Below, piece by piece: positions 42,502-51,164 of a stretch of DNA of 64,000 nucleotides. Source of the stretch: Candidatus Krumholzibacteriota bacterium (GTDB taxonomy: Bacteria; Krumholzibacteriota; Krumholzibacteriia; JAJRXK01); assembly GCA_029262065.1 (NCBI GenBank), contig JAJDAC010000012.1, positions 1 to 64,000 on the forward strand, read 5' to 3'. Position 1 is the first letter of the stretch, and each line of letters begins with the position of its first letter. A program made the position numbers and the translations under genes. The notes under the pieces are model-generated. The model worked only from the letters and a program-made list of their open reading frames with translations. It made no database searches and was not told the origin of the DNA.

Positions 42502-43380
42502 TCAAGAAGCCCAGTCGATGCCAATGGAGCGGCCCATGGACACCAGCGGTGGCTCACAACCCCACCACAGCGCGAACGCCAGCGCGGCCTGTGCAATCAA
42601 CATGGGCAGCCCGTTCTGGGTGGCGCAGCCACGGCTCGACGCGGCCTGGAGCAATGCGGTAGGACGCTCGCCGTATACCAGGTCCACCACCAACGCTTCG
42701 GGCGAAAGCAACGAACCGTCGACGGGCGAGGCGTCGTCGTCACGCAAACCAAGTGGCGTGGCATTGACCACGAGCGTCGCCGTCGCCAGCGGCGCGTCGG
42801 CCAACCGCAACACACGATCGGCGGCGTCGGCCGCCCACTGGGCACGCGCCGGATCACGAACCGCTACCACCAATTCACGTGCACCCAACGACTGCATGCA
42901 AACCACCACCGCGCGGGCGGCGCCCCCGCCCCCCAACACCACCACTCGACGTGTGGTGTCCAGTACCCGTCGCCCCACCTGGCGCTGAATGGCCATGGCC
43001 AATCCGCGGGCGTCGGTGTTGTGCGCGGTCCAACCTGCTTCGCCGCGTTGCAGCGTGTTGGCGGCGCCGATGGAACGTGCTTCCTCGCTCGCGCGCGTGG
43101 CGCACCGCAAGGCCGCGAGTTTGTGGGGAACGGTGACGTTCAGGCCGCGCACGCCGTGGTCGAACGCCGTGGTCCAGAATGTCGACTCCTGGTCGGCGGC
43201 AACCTGGATGGCCGCGTACTGTTCCTTGAGGTCGTGCTGCGCCAGGGCGGCCCCGTGCAGGCGCGGACTGAGACTGTGGGCAATGGGGTCGCCAACCACG
43301 GCAAACTCGGGCCACGGTGCGGAGGAGCCATCTGAGTGACGTAGATTCCCATCGCGGTAGACGACGGGCAGCGCCGCCAT
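42502..43380 (-). CDS. aroE: Shikimate dehydrogenase
   Basis: NADPH-dependent reduction of 3-dehydroshikimate. From the ATG at 43380 (GGAGGTTTG upstream, sharing one base with the rodA stop) the product is 292 residues. Motifs: VVGDPIAHSLSPRLHGAAL, NVTVPHKLAALR (catalytic Lys), AHNTDARGLAMAI (catalytic Asp), VVVLGGGGAARAVV (nucleotide loop) and VNATPLGL. It lies in the cell-shape operon after rodA. The first 20 residues are not conserved, so a later start cannot be excluded. Confidence 0.95.
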   Translation of the reverse strand: MAALPVVYRDGNLRHSDGSSAPWPEFAVVGDPIAHSLSPRLHGAALAQHDLKEQYAAIQVAADQESTFWTTAFDHGVRGLNVTVPHKLAALRCATRASEEARSIGAANTLQRGEAGWTAHNTDARGLAMAIQRQVGRRVLDTTRRVVVLGGGGAARAVVVCMQSLGARELVVAVRDPARAQWAADAADRVLRLADAPLATATLVVNATPLGLRDDDASPVDGSLLSPEALVVDLVYGERPTALLQAASSRGCATQNGLPMLIAQAALAFALWWGCEPPLVSMGRSIGIDWAS

Positions 43381-44651
43381 CAAACCTCCCACCATCGGGC
43401 TGACACGTTGAGCAGCAACCCCATCATCATGCAACTCGCCAGCATGGAACTGCCGCCGTAGCTCAGGAACGGAAGGGGAAGTCCGGTAACCGGCAGCAGA
43501 CCCACGGTAATGGAGATGTTCACCAACGCCTGGAAACTGAAGTACGTGGCCACGCCGACGGCCAGGGCCGAACCAAAGGGTCGCTTCACCTTCACGGCGA
43601 TACGCAACGCGCGGTAGACCAGCAGCGACAACAATCCCAACACGATGCAAGCGCCCAGAAGACCGAATTCCTCGCCGACCACACTGAAGATGAAGTCGGT
43701 GTGTCGCTCGGGAAGGAAGGCCAGACCCTTCTGACTGCCCGACAGGTAACCCTTACCCAGAAGCCCACCCGAGCCAATGGCCACCTTGCTCTGGAACGCC
43801 TGGTAGCCCGCGCCCAGGCGGTCGGTTTCGGTGGGATTGAAGAAACTGAGAATACGATTCTGCTGGTACGACTCCAGACGTTCCCACACCAGGGGAATCG
43901 ACAAGCCCGTTACGACGTTGGCCAACATGAGCGTGAGACTCTGCACCACGTACAGCCGGGCCATGAACAGAAACGACATGAGTACCACGACGTACAGCAC
44001 CCACGGCCAGGTAGACCCCATGACCTGCTGACCGTAGAACATGACCAGCGCGCCCAGTAGCGGCGAGGCCAGAGCGAGCAGGAAGCGACCGTCCACCCCA
44101 CCCCAGTACAGCATGGGCGCGGCCAGCGCCAGAAACACCAGACTCGTGCCCAGGTCGGGTTGCTTCAGCACCAGCAGGAACGGCGGCAGAGTCAGGAGCA
44201 CGGCCCCCAACACCGAAAGAAATGGTCGACGTTTCGTGCGCGACGCCAAGAAGCGCCCCAACGCGAAAATCAGAGCCGCCTTGGCCAACTCTGAAGGCTG
44301 GATCGTAATGGGCCCCAACTCGAGCCACCGGTGCGTGCCCACGCGCTCGGGTCCAATGAAGAACACGGCCACCAAGGCAGCCAGGGCCACACCGTAGATG
44401 AGGTAGGCGAACGTCTCGAACAAACGGAACGGAATGAGCATGCACACGAGAGCCAAGGCGATGCCGATGCCCACCCACCGCAATTGAGCGTGAAATACGC
44501 CCGAGTCGACGGTCGATTCGACCACCTGCCCGCCACTGCTGAAATCGACGGTGCAGCTGTACAGCGCGGCCAGACCAATGGCCATGAGACCGAACCAGGC
44601 CACGAGCAACAAGCCATCACCGCGCGCAAACGCCTGCAGGATTCTCGTCAT
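43380..44651 (-). CDS. rodA: Rod-shape peptidoglycan polymerase RodA
   Basis: SEDS-family glycosyltransferase that works with PBP2 in lateral wall synthesis. The product is 423 residues from the ATG at 44651, overlapping the mrdA stop (ATGA). About ten membrane helices are evident, with the family motifs GTHRWLELGPITIQPSELAK, VLKQPDLGTSLVF (catalytic Asp), GYLSGSQKGLAFLPERHTDFIFSVVGEEFG and GLPLPFLSYGGSSML. Confidence 0.97.
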   Translation of the reverse strand: MTRILQAFARGDGLLLVAWFGLMAIGLAALYSCTVDFSSGGQVVESTVDSGVFHAQLRWVGIGIALALVCMLIPFRLFETFAYLIYGVALAALVAVFFIGPERVGTHRWLELGPITIQPSELAKAALIFALGRFLASRTKRRPFLSVLGAVLLTLPPFLLVLKQPDLGTSLVFLALAAPMLYWGGVDGRFLLALASPLLGALVMFYGQQVMGSTWPWVLYVVVLMSFLFMARLYVVQSLTLMLANVVTGLSIPLVWERLESYQQNRILSFFNPTETDRLGAGYQAFQSKVAIGSGGLLGKGYLSGSQKGLAFLPERHTDFIFSVVGEEFGLLGACIVLGLLSLLVYRALRIAVKVKRPFGSALAVGVATYFSFQALVNISITVGLLPVTGLPLPFLSYGGSSMLASCMMMGLLLNVSARWWEV

Positions 44652-46435
44652 CGGCCCAACACGCCCTTCGACTGGAAGTACATTTCGAGCAGGTCGCCCA
44701 CGATGGGCGCGGCAATCGAACCGCCGTGACCGGAGTTCTCCACGATGACGGCCACCGCCACTTCCGGGTTTATGCTGGGCGCATACGCCACGAACCACGC
44801 GTGATCTTCACCGTGGGAATTCTCGGCCGTACCCGTCTTGCCCGACACTTCGATCCCCGCCACCGTGGCCAGCCCACCGGTGCCGTCGTCATCGCTCACC
44901 ACGCTATGCAGGGCCCGTTGCAGGAACTTCCGGGTACTTGGCGAACAGACCGGCTCGCTCGATCGGCGCACGCGTCGAATGTCGCGCACGCCAAACGCAT
45001 TCTGGCGGGCCAACACCAGGTTGGGGCGATAGAGCAGACCGTCGCCTCCTATCGCCGCATACGCGCGCACCATCTGCAATGGACTGGTGAGTAGCTCACC
45101 CTGGCCAATCGCGTTGTTCAACATGTACCCGGTGGTCCATTTGCCCTTGCCCAGTTTCTCGTCGTAGTAGGCAATGTCAGGAACCAAACCCGAAGCCTCT
45201 CCGGGCAGATCCAAACCCGTGCGCGAACCCAGGCCGAATCGGCGCGCGGTCGCGGCCAGCTCGTCCAGCGTGAGCTCCTGTACCAACTGGTAGAAATACA
45301 CATCGCAGCTCTGGGCAATGGCACCTTCGAGGTCGAGCGTGCCGTGTCCCCGCGGTTCCCAACAACGAAAGGTACGGTTGCCCAGACGGTAGCTACCGAA
45401 GCATGGATCGAACGTATCCTGGGGACGTACCCGTTTGTATTCGAGCGCGGCGGCCGCGGTGATGATCTTGTAGGGACTGGCCGGCGGGTAGGTTCCCTTG
45501 ATGCTGCGATTGAACATGGGAGTGCGCGGATCCGAATTCAGTTCGGACCAACGTTCCTGGCTGATGCCGCCAGTGAACTCGTTGGGATCGAACCCGGGCG
45601 CGCTGGCCATGGCCAGGATATCGCCGGTGGCCACTTCCATCACCACGCCCGACGCGACTTTGTCCTTCAAGAGTTCTTCCATGCGGGCTTGCAGGGGCTG
45701 ACTGATGGTGAGATACAGCTGAGCCCCCGGCAACACCGGTATGTGACCCTCGGGAAGCTCTCCGACGATATGTCCCGATGCGTTTACCTCCACGACCTTG
45801 AAGCCATTGCGACCGCGCAGGAGCGTCTCGGCAAAGCTTTCGATGCCCGAACGGCCAATGATATCGCCGGGCTTGTAGGCCAGAACCGGTACCGAGTCGG
45901 TCAGTTCGTCCAGCTCTGACTGACGCACTTCCCCCACGTAACCCAGTACATGCGCCAGCAACGAACCCTGCCGGTATATCCGTCGTGGTTCTACGTGTGA
46001 TTGCACGTCGGGAAGCACGGGCCGGTGTTCTTCCACCCGCGCGATCAACTCGGGCTTGGCGTGACGAACCACGGTGACGCGCTCGGGCTCGACCGAGCGT
46101 TCGATGCGTCGGTAGACTACTTCGCGATCCAACTGGAGCATATCGATCAGCGATTCGAGGCTTGCATCGCCGGGTGTGGCCCGCGAGCGCGGGACCGTAA
46201 GTCGAGCCTGGTAGATATTGTCGGCCAGGACCACGCCACTGCGATCGCTGACCAGCCCTCGTGGGGCCAGCTCGCGCTTGTACAACTGTCGGTTCTGACG
46301 CGCCATCTCCTGGTAGGAATCGCTGCGCACCACCTGCATGGAAACCAGCGTCAACCAGACGGCCACCAGGCCCAGTCCAAACACCACGCCCAAACCTTTT
46401 GCGCGGGCTTGCCGTGCGTGTTCATCCGCGGCCAA
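44648..46435 (-). CDS. mrdA: Penicillin-binding protein 2
   Basis: Class B transpeptidase of the elongasome. The product is 595 residues: one transmembrane helix (about 15-33), the PBP dimerisation domain, and the transpeptidase domain with the SxxK motif in TYPPASPYKIITAA (Ser about 317), SCD as the SxN-type motif and KTGTAEN. The start overlaps mreD by 14 bases. It forms a functional pair with RodA directly downstream. Confidence 0.97.
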   Translation of the reverse strand: MAADEHARQARAKGLGVVFGLGLVAVWLTLVSMQVVRSDSYQEMARQNRQLYKRELAPRGLVSDRSGVVLADNIYQARLTVPRSRATPGDASLESLIDMLQLDREVVYRRIERSVEPERVTVVRHAKPELIARVEEHRPVLPDVQSHVEPRRIYRQGSLLAHVLGYVGEVRQSELDELTDSVPVLAYKPGDIIGRSGIESFAETLLRGRNGFKVVEVNASGHIVGELPEGHIPVLPGAQLYLTISQPLQARMEELLKDKVASGVVMEVATGDILAMASAPGFDPNEFTGGISQERWSELNSDPRTPMFNRSIKGTYPPASPYKIITAAAALEYKRVRPQDTFDPCFGSYRLGNRTFRCWEPRGHGTLDLEGAIAQSCDVYFYQLVQELTLDELAATARRFGLGSRTGLDLPGEASGLVPDIAYYDEKLGKGKWTTGYMLNNAIGQGELLTSPLQMVRAYAAIGGDGLLYRPNLVLARQNAFGVRDIRRVRRSSEPVCSPSTRKFLQRALHSVVSDDDGTGGLATVAGIEVSGKTGTAENSHGEDHAWFVAYAPSINPEVAVAVIVENSGHGGSIAAPIVGDLLEMYFQSKGVLGR

Positions 46436-46937
46436 AGCTGCCCTCCTCGCCCGTCGACAGCGAACGTGCTCCGCCCACGGCCGACGCCACCATGATGATG
46501 ACCAGACCCACCAATGCCGTGTAGATGGCGGTGGGGATCGACTGCGAAATGAACATGATGAACAGGCGGGGAATATCCAGGCCGGTGTAGGCCAGCAGGT
46601 AGATGAAGTCGTGTAGCAGGACCGACACGCCCACGAGCCCCAGCCGGATGCCCATGTTGTCGAGCATGAGACTTCCCGTCACACGTCCCACACCGTACCC
46701 CAGGATGCTCTTGGCCAGCATGTTCATGCCCAGCAGTTCAGGCACCAGGAGGTCTTGCATCAACCCCACGACAAACCCCAGCAGGGTTCCCATCACCGGT
46801 CCGCGACGGGCACCCAGAAACACCAGGAACAGTATTGTCAGGTCCGGCCGGATACCCATGATCCCCAGGCGGTCGGCCAAGGTGAGCTGCAGCAACAGCG
46901 TGAGCAGGAGGGCCAGACTCAGTCGAATACCGGTCAT
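46422..46937 (-). CDS. mreD: Rod shape-determining protein MreD
   Basis: Small integral membrane protein of the elongasome. The product is 171 residues from the ATG at 46937; the frame is open to 47033 but that overlaps mreC. About five hydrophobic helices are present, with RPDLTILFLVFLGARRGPVMGTLLGFVVGLMQDLLVPELLGMNML, the characteristic MreD stretch. It lies eight bases after mreC. Confidence 0.94.
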   Translation of the reverse strand: MTGIRLSLALLLTLLLQLTLADRLGIMGIRPDLTILFLVFLGARRGPVMGTLLGFVVGLMQDLLVPELLGMNMLAKSILGYGVGRVTGSLMLDNMGIRLGLVGVSVLLHDFIYLLAYTGLDIPRLFIMFISQSIPTAIYTALVGLVIIMVASAVGGARSLSTGEEGSFGRG

Positions 46938-46945
46938 GGGTGCAC

Positions 46946-47821
46946 CTAGCGGCTGGTCGCCGTGGAGTCGGTGGAAGCGGTCAACGTGGAGTCGGATTCC
47001 GAATGCGCGGTGTCGCCCCGCAACGAGTACCACGGCCCCGGCCTGACCACGACGTACACGTCGGACAAGGCTGTGAAGCGAACGCCCGGCTCCACCGAGA
47101 TCTGTTGGAACAACTCGGCCGCCGACGAACGGATGTCAGCGACTGTGCCCACATGCAAACCGCGTGGCACCGTGCCGCCCAGGCCGCTGGTGATCAGGCG
47201 GTCACCGGTATCGAGGGCTTCGCCACGGGGCACGTTGTCCATCTGGAACTGGTGCCCGTCGAAGCGTAGCAGGCCGATTACACCGGTGCGCTCAACCTCG
47301 ATGGAGATACGCGAATCTTCGTCGGTCAAGAGCTGCACGAGCGCACCGTCGGTATCGAGGACCTGGCGCACGCGACCCACCAGCCCACGCTCGGTAACGA
47401 CCGGTTGCCACACGCGCAGGCTATCATGTCCGAACGTCTTGATCTTGCACTGAACGGGGAAGCGACTGACGACCAGCTCGATCACCTCGGCCGGCATGAG
47501 CGCGCCTCGCGATCGCACGAAGAAACCGGCCTTCTCGCGTAGCTCCTCGATGCGCGCCCGTTCGGTGGCAATCTGCTGAGCGTCGAGCTCGAGCGCGGTT
47601 AGGCGTGCCTTGAGATCCTGGTTCTCACGCTGCAGTCCGGCCACGTCCTCGAGCACGCGACTGCCCCATTCTATCGGCGTGACCAGATGGTGCGCCCACC
47701 ACGCCGCTTTCTCGATGCGGGTCTGGTCGTCGAGCGTAAGAAACCACAGCGACACGAGCACGCAGGCGCCCAGGACGAGCTTGTCACCGATTCTCGCCAG
47801 TCCCTCCGGTGTCCTTCGCAT
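46946..47821 (-). CDS. mreC: Rod shape-determining protein MreC
   Basis: Periplasmic elongasome scaffold. The product is 291 residues: a transmembrane helix (about 14-30), a coiled coil (about 60-95, LQRENQDLKARLTALELDAQQ), and the beta domain with VIELVVSRFPVQCKI, VVTERGLVGRV, LLTDEDSRI and ITSGLGGTVPRGLHVGTV. The C-terminal 25 residues are Ser/Thr-rich. One base separates it from mreB. Confidence 0.96.
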   Translation of the reverse strand: MRRTPEGLARIGDKLVLGACVLVSLWFLTLDDQTRIEKAAWWAHHLVTPIEWGSRVLEDVAGLQRENQDLKARLTALELDAQQIATERARIEELREKAGFFVRSRGALMPAEVIELVVSRFPVQCKIKTFGHDSLRVWQPVVTERGLVGRVRQVLDTDGALVQLLTDEDSRISIEVERTGVIGLLRFDGHQFQMDNVPRGEALDTGDRLITSGLGGTVPRGLHVGTVADIRSSAAELFQQISVEPGVRFTALSDVYVVVRPGPWYSLRGDTAHSESDSTLTASTDSTATSR

Positions 47822-47822
47822 A

Positions 47823-48890
47823 TCAATCCCGGGCAGAGTGCATGATCACGTCTTCGTAGGCCGAGATGTTGTCGAGAATCTTGCCCGTGCCCAGCACCAC
47901 GCAGTAGAGCGGGTCGTCCACGGTATTGATGGGGAGATTCGTGGCGTCCTTCAGCAGGTTCGCCAGTCCCTTGATGAGCGAGCCACCGCCGGTCATGACG
48001 ATGCCCCGGTCGACGATATCGGCGGCCAACTCAGGAGGTGTCTGTTCCAGCGATTCCTTGAGCGCGTCGACGATCTGCGCCACGGCCTCCTGCAGGGCCT
48101 GGCGAATCTCTTCGCTACTCACCCGCAGCGTCTTGGGAATGCCGGCCACCAGATCGCGGCCCTTCACTTCCATTTCAAGTTCGTGCTCGAGCTTGAAGGC
48201 GCTGCCGATTTCCTTTTTGATCATTTCCGCAGTCTGATCACCGATGAGCAGATTGTAGTTCTTCTTGAGGTACTGAACGATGGCCTCGTCCATTTCGTCG
48301 CCACCGACGCGAATGGACGTGTCGCAGACGATGCCGTTCAGCGCGATGACCGCGATCTCGGACGTTCCACCCCCGATATCGATGATCATGTTGCCGCTGG
48401 GCTGGTCGACGGGTAACCCCACCCCGATCGCGGCCGCGATGGGCTCGGCCACCAGAAACACTTCGCGCGCCCCCGCGTGTTTCGCGGAGTCACGAACCGC
48501 GCGCTTCTCCACTTCGGTGATTCCGCTGGGGACGCAGATGATGATACGGGGGGCTATGAAGTGTCGTCGCTTCTGCGCCATCTGGATGAACTCGCGCAGC
48601 ATGTGTTCGGTAACGTCGAAGTCGGCGATCACGCCATCTTTGAGGGGCCGAATAGCCTGGATGGCGTCGGGGGTCTTTCCCAGCATCGCCTTGGCCGCGT
48701 GCCCCACGGCATGAACCTTTCGCGATTGCTTGTCGACCGCAACCACGCTGGGCTCGTTCAGTACGATGCCCTTGCCCTTGATGTATACAAGGGTGTTGGC
48801 CGTTCCCAGGTCAATCGCGATGTCGTTGGTGAACAGGTTGTTGAACCTGTTCCAGAGTCCGGTGGTGTTTTCGTTAGCGACGGCGGTCAT
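47823..48890 (-). CDS. mreB: Actin-like rod shape protein MreB
   Basis: Forms membrane-associated filaments that organise lateral wall synthesis. The product is 355 residues with the actin-fold ATP site: IAIDLGTANTLVYIKGKGIVLNEPSVVAVD (phosphate 1), NMIIDIGGGTSEIAVIAL (phosphate 2) and GIVMTGGGSLIKGL (adenosine). The N-terminal 20 residues may act as a membrane anchor. It follows radC by four bases. Confidence 0.98.
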   Translation of the reverse strand: MTAVANENTTGLWNRFNNLFTNDIAIDLGTANTLVYIKGKGIVLNEPSVVAVDKQSRKVHAVGHAAKAMLGKTPDAIQAIRPLKDGVIADFDVTEHMLREFIQMAQKRRHFIAPRIIICVPSGITEVEKRAVRDSAKHAGAREVFLVAEPIAAAIGVGLPVDQPSGNMIIDIGGGTSEIAVIALNGIVCDTSIRVGGDEMDEAIVQYLKKNYNLLIGDQTAEMIKKEIGSAFKLEHELEMEVKGRDLVAGIPKTLRVSSEEIRQALQEAVAQIVDALKESLEQTPPELAADIVDRGIVMTGGGSLIKGLANLLKDATNLPINTVDDPLYCVVLGTGKILDNISAYEDVIMHSARD

Positions 48891-48894
48891 GCAA

Positions 48895-49566
48895 TCATTC
48901 CTCGATCAGGCTTCGTTCTCTCAAACTCACGTAGTCGTTGTCGCCCAGTACCAGATGGTCGAGCACTTCAATTCCCAGCGTCCGACCGCATCGTACCAGA
49001 CGCTGCGTCAGCCGAACGTCATCCTCGCTGGGTTCAGGACACCCCGAAGGGTGGTTGTGCCCCAGCACGATGGCCGCGGCCCCATTTGCCACCGCGCCCC
49101 GAAATACGTCGCGGGCTTCGATGGACGCGGAGTTCAAGCCACCCAACGCGACCATGTGCACCCTCAATACCTGATGACGAGCACCAAGGTGAAGAACCAC
49201 GACGGCCTCTTGGCGCAACCCACGCAATCGCGAAGCCAACACCGCCGCCGCATCTTCCGGACTTTCCACCAGATGCAGCGCAATGGGCTCTGCGCCGGCC
49301 CGTCGGCCCAATTCGAAGGCCGCTACCAACGCCAGCGATTGTCGTCGGCTGACAACCGTCGCGATTTCGCCCGGTTCGGCGCGCGACAGCTCCTTCAGAC
49401 TAACGAAATTCTCCAAGACATCCTGGGCAAGGCCGAGGCCAGTGCCACCGCCATCCTCGCCGAGGATCAAGGCAAGGAGTTCCACGGCCGATAGAGCCGG
49501 GGCTCCCAACCGCAAACATCTGTCCGGGGGCGACTCCCCGTCGCACATGGATGGATTCCAGCGCAT
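48895..49566 (-). CDS. radC: RadC/JAB-domain protein
   Basis: The product is 223 residues from the ATG at 49566 (MRWNPSMCDGESPPDRCLRLGAPALS), which matches usual RadC length; the frame is open to 49995 but that part is antisense to the aspartokinase. The N-terminal helix-hairpin-helix-like part is followed by the MPN/JAMM metalloprotease-like site GHNHPSGCPEPSEDD. Despite the name, a role in DNA repair is not established. It heads the mreBCD-mrdA-rodA operon, an order found in several phyla. Confidence 0.95.
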   Translation of the reverse strand: MRWNPSMCDGESPPDRCLRLGAPALSAVELLALILGEDGGGTGLGLAQDVLENFVSLKELSRAEPGEIATVVSRRQSLALVAAFELGRRAGAEPIALHLVESPEDAAAVLASRLRGLRQEAVVVLHLGARHQVLRVHMVALGGLNSASIEARDVFRGAVANGAAAIVLGHNHPSGCPEPSEDDVRLTQRLVRCGRTLGIEVLDHLVLGDNDYVSLRERSLIEE

Positions 49567-49642
49567 GGAACCAAACACCACAATTGGGAGGTCGGGTATT
49601 GATGCCGCGCCGAGCCCGCAACCCGGTGCCGACGTAACCTGT

Positions 49643-49660
49643 TTATTTGCAAGCAAATAA
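49643..49660. promoter_or_regulatory. Inverted repeat in the radC/aspartokinase divergent spacer
   Basis: TTATTTGC-AA-GCAAATAA: perfect 8-base arms around two central bases, in an AT-rich island of an otherwise GC-rich 266-base divergent spacer. It is 77 bases from radC and about 170 bases from the aspartokinase start. It has the form of an operator for a dimeric regulator; which regulator is unknown. Confidence 0.45.
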
Positions 49661-49832
49661 CGGAAGGTGACTGGCGAAATGTAGCAGAAGCCTCGGGGCC
49701 CGCACAACAGTAAAATGGACCGTAGACGAGGCCATGACCTGAGGTAGTCTGTTGCAGGCCCGAAGCTTGCCCCGTCTGCGATCGACTGAGTTGGGTCGCG
49801 GCCAAAGAGGCCAGAAGCTCGAAAGGATCGAA

Positions 49833-51164
49833 GTGCCCAATCGTGTGCTGAAGTTCGGTGGCTCGTGTCTGGCCGGTACCGACCAGATCGAAGCCGCTGC
49901 CCGTCGGGTTTCCCAGGTTCTGGGCGCGGGCCTGTCGCCGTTGGTCGTGGTCTCGGCCATGACCGGCATGACGAATCGGATCCTGGCCACCGCACGGCGC
50001 CTTCACCCCGATCCCCCCGGCGACGAACTCGATCGACTGCTGGCCACGGGCGAGGCGCAGGCCGCCACCCTGCTGGCCATCGCCCTGCAGCAACGTGGTC
50101 TGCGCGCGCGTTCGTTCAGCGGGCAGGAAGCGGGCATTGTCACCGACAACTGCTTTGGCCGCGCCCGTATCGTCCGCGTCGATGCCGCCCGTCTGACGGC
50201 ATCCATGGCGGCCGGCGAGATTCCCGTGGTCACCGGTTTCCAGGGAGCCACCGACGACGGACGGGTGACCACGCTGGGTCGCGGCGGGTCTGATATCACC
50301 GCGGTAGCCCTGGGCGTGGCGCACGAAGCCGATCGGGTTTCCTTCTACCGCGACGTCGACGGCGTGCACAGCGCCGACCCCAAATTCCTGGCCATCAGCT
50401 ATCGCTTGGACCAACTCGACTACGATTCCATGATCGACCTGGCCGAGGCTGGGGCCCCCATTCTTCACCCCCAGGCGTTGGAAACCGCGCGGGCCCACGA
50501 TATGCGACTTGAAATTCGCGGCCTTCACAGCGGTGCCGGCAGCACCACGATCGACGCCGAGCCCGCCAAACACGGGCTGCCCGTATGGAGCATCTTTCTT
50601 TCGCACCCCATGAGCGTACTGACACTGGAGGGGCTACCCAGCGACGTCGACGTTCTATCGCGGCTCATGGCCCTGCTCGATCGCACCGACATCCGACTGG
50701 ACGGCGAACTACAACCGGCTGAGACCCGCGGCGTGTGCTTGGCTCTGCAGATGCCTGATATGGAAGGCCCCCTGCTGGAAGCCCAGATGCAGGATTTTCT
50801 GCGGGAGGAGCCCGGCGTCAGAGTAGACCTGGAACGCCGACGGAGGCGCGTGACGCTGGTAGGTAAGGGAGTGGCGAGCCGTCGCGTATCGAAAGCGGTG
50901 GAGAAGGTCGCCCTACGATTGGGTCCGCCCATGGCGACGTACTGGGGCGCACACCACCGCGCGTTCGTGGTGCCCGATCGCGAGGGCCGAACCTGGCTGG
51001 CCAGCCTCCACCAGGAGCTCATCCACTCCGGTTTGTACGTGGCCGCAGGCGTCCGCGCGTGCGCTGACGAAGCAAACGCGTCCACACGCCGTCGGGAAAG
51101 TCCTCGATCACCTCGCCGACCATGTCCATGCCTTCGCGCCGTTTGTCCAGACGCACCAACGTAA
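49833..51164 (+). CDS. lysC: Aspartate kinase
   Basis: Phosphorylates aspartate, first step to Lys, Met and Thr. From the GTG at 49833 (AAAGGAT upstream) the product is 443 residues. Kinase motifs: VLKFGGSCLAG, VVVSAMTGMTNRIL, TTLGRGGSDITAVALG, RDVDGVHSADPK and MIDLAEAGAPILHPQALE. Two ACT-like regulatory repeats follow (about 295-420), suggesting allosteric control by amino acids. The last 45 residues are Arg/Pro-rich, not conserved in type, and lie in a 146-base convergent overlap with the rhomboid gene. Confidence 0.95.
   Translation: MPNRVLKFGGSCLAGTDQIEAAARRVSQVLGAGLSPLVVVSAMTGMTNRILATARRLHPDPPGDELDRLLATGEAQAATLLAIALQQRGLRARSFSGQEAGIVTDNCFGRARIVRVDAARLTASMAAGEIPVVTGFQGATDDGRVTTLGRGGSDITAVALGVAHEADRVSFYRDVDGVHSADPKFLAISYRLDQLDYDSMIDLAEAGAPILHPQALETARAHDMRLEIRGLHSGAGSTTIDAEPAKHGLPVWSIFLSHPMSVLTLEGLPSDVDVLSRLMALLDRTDIRLDGELQPAETRGVCLALQMPDMEGPLLEAQMQDFLREEPGVRVDLERRRRRVTLVGKGVASRRVSKAVEKVALRLGPPMATYWGAHHRAFVVPDREGRTWLASLHQELIHSGLYVAAGVRACADEANASTRRRESPRSPRRPCPCLRAVCPDAPT

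Noticed and set aside
49700-49832. Lysine riboswitch before aspartokinase
   Set aside because: The leader is short and shows none of the conserved lysine-riboswitch helices or core sequences I would expect.
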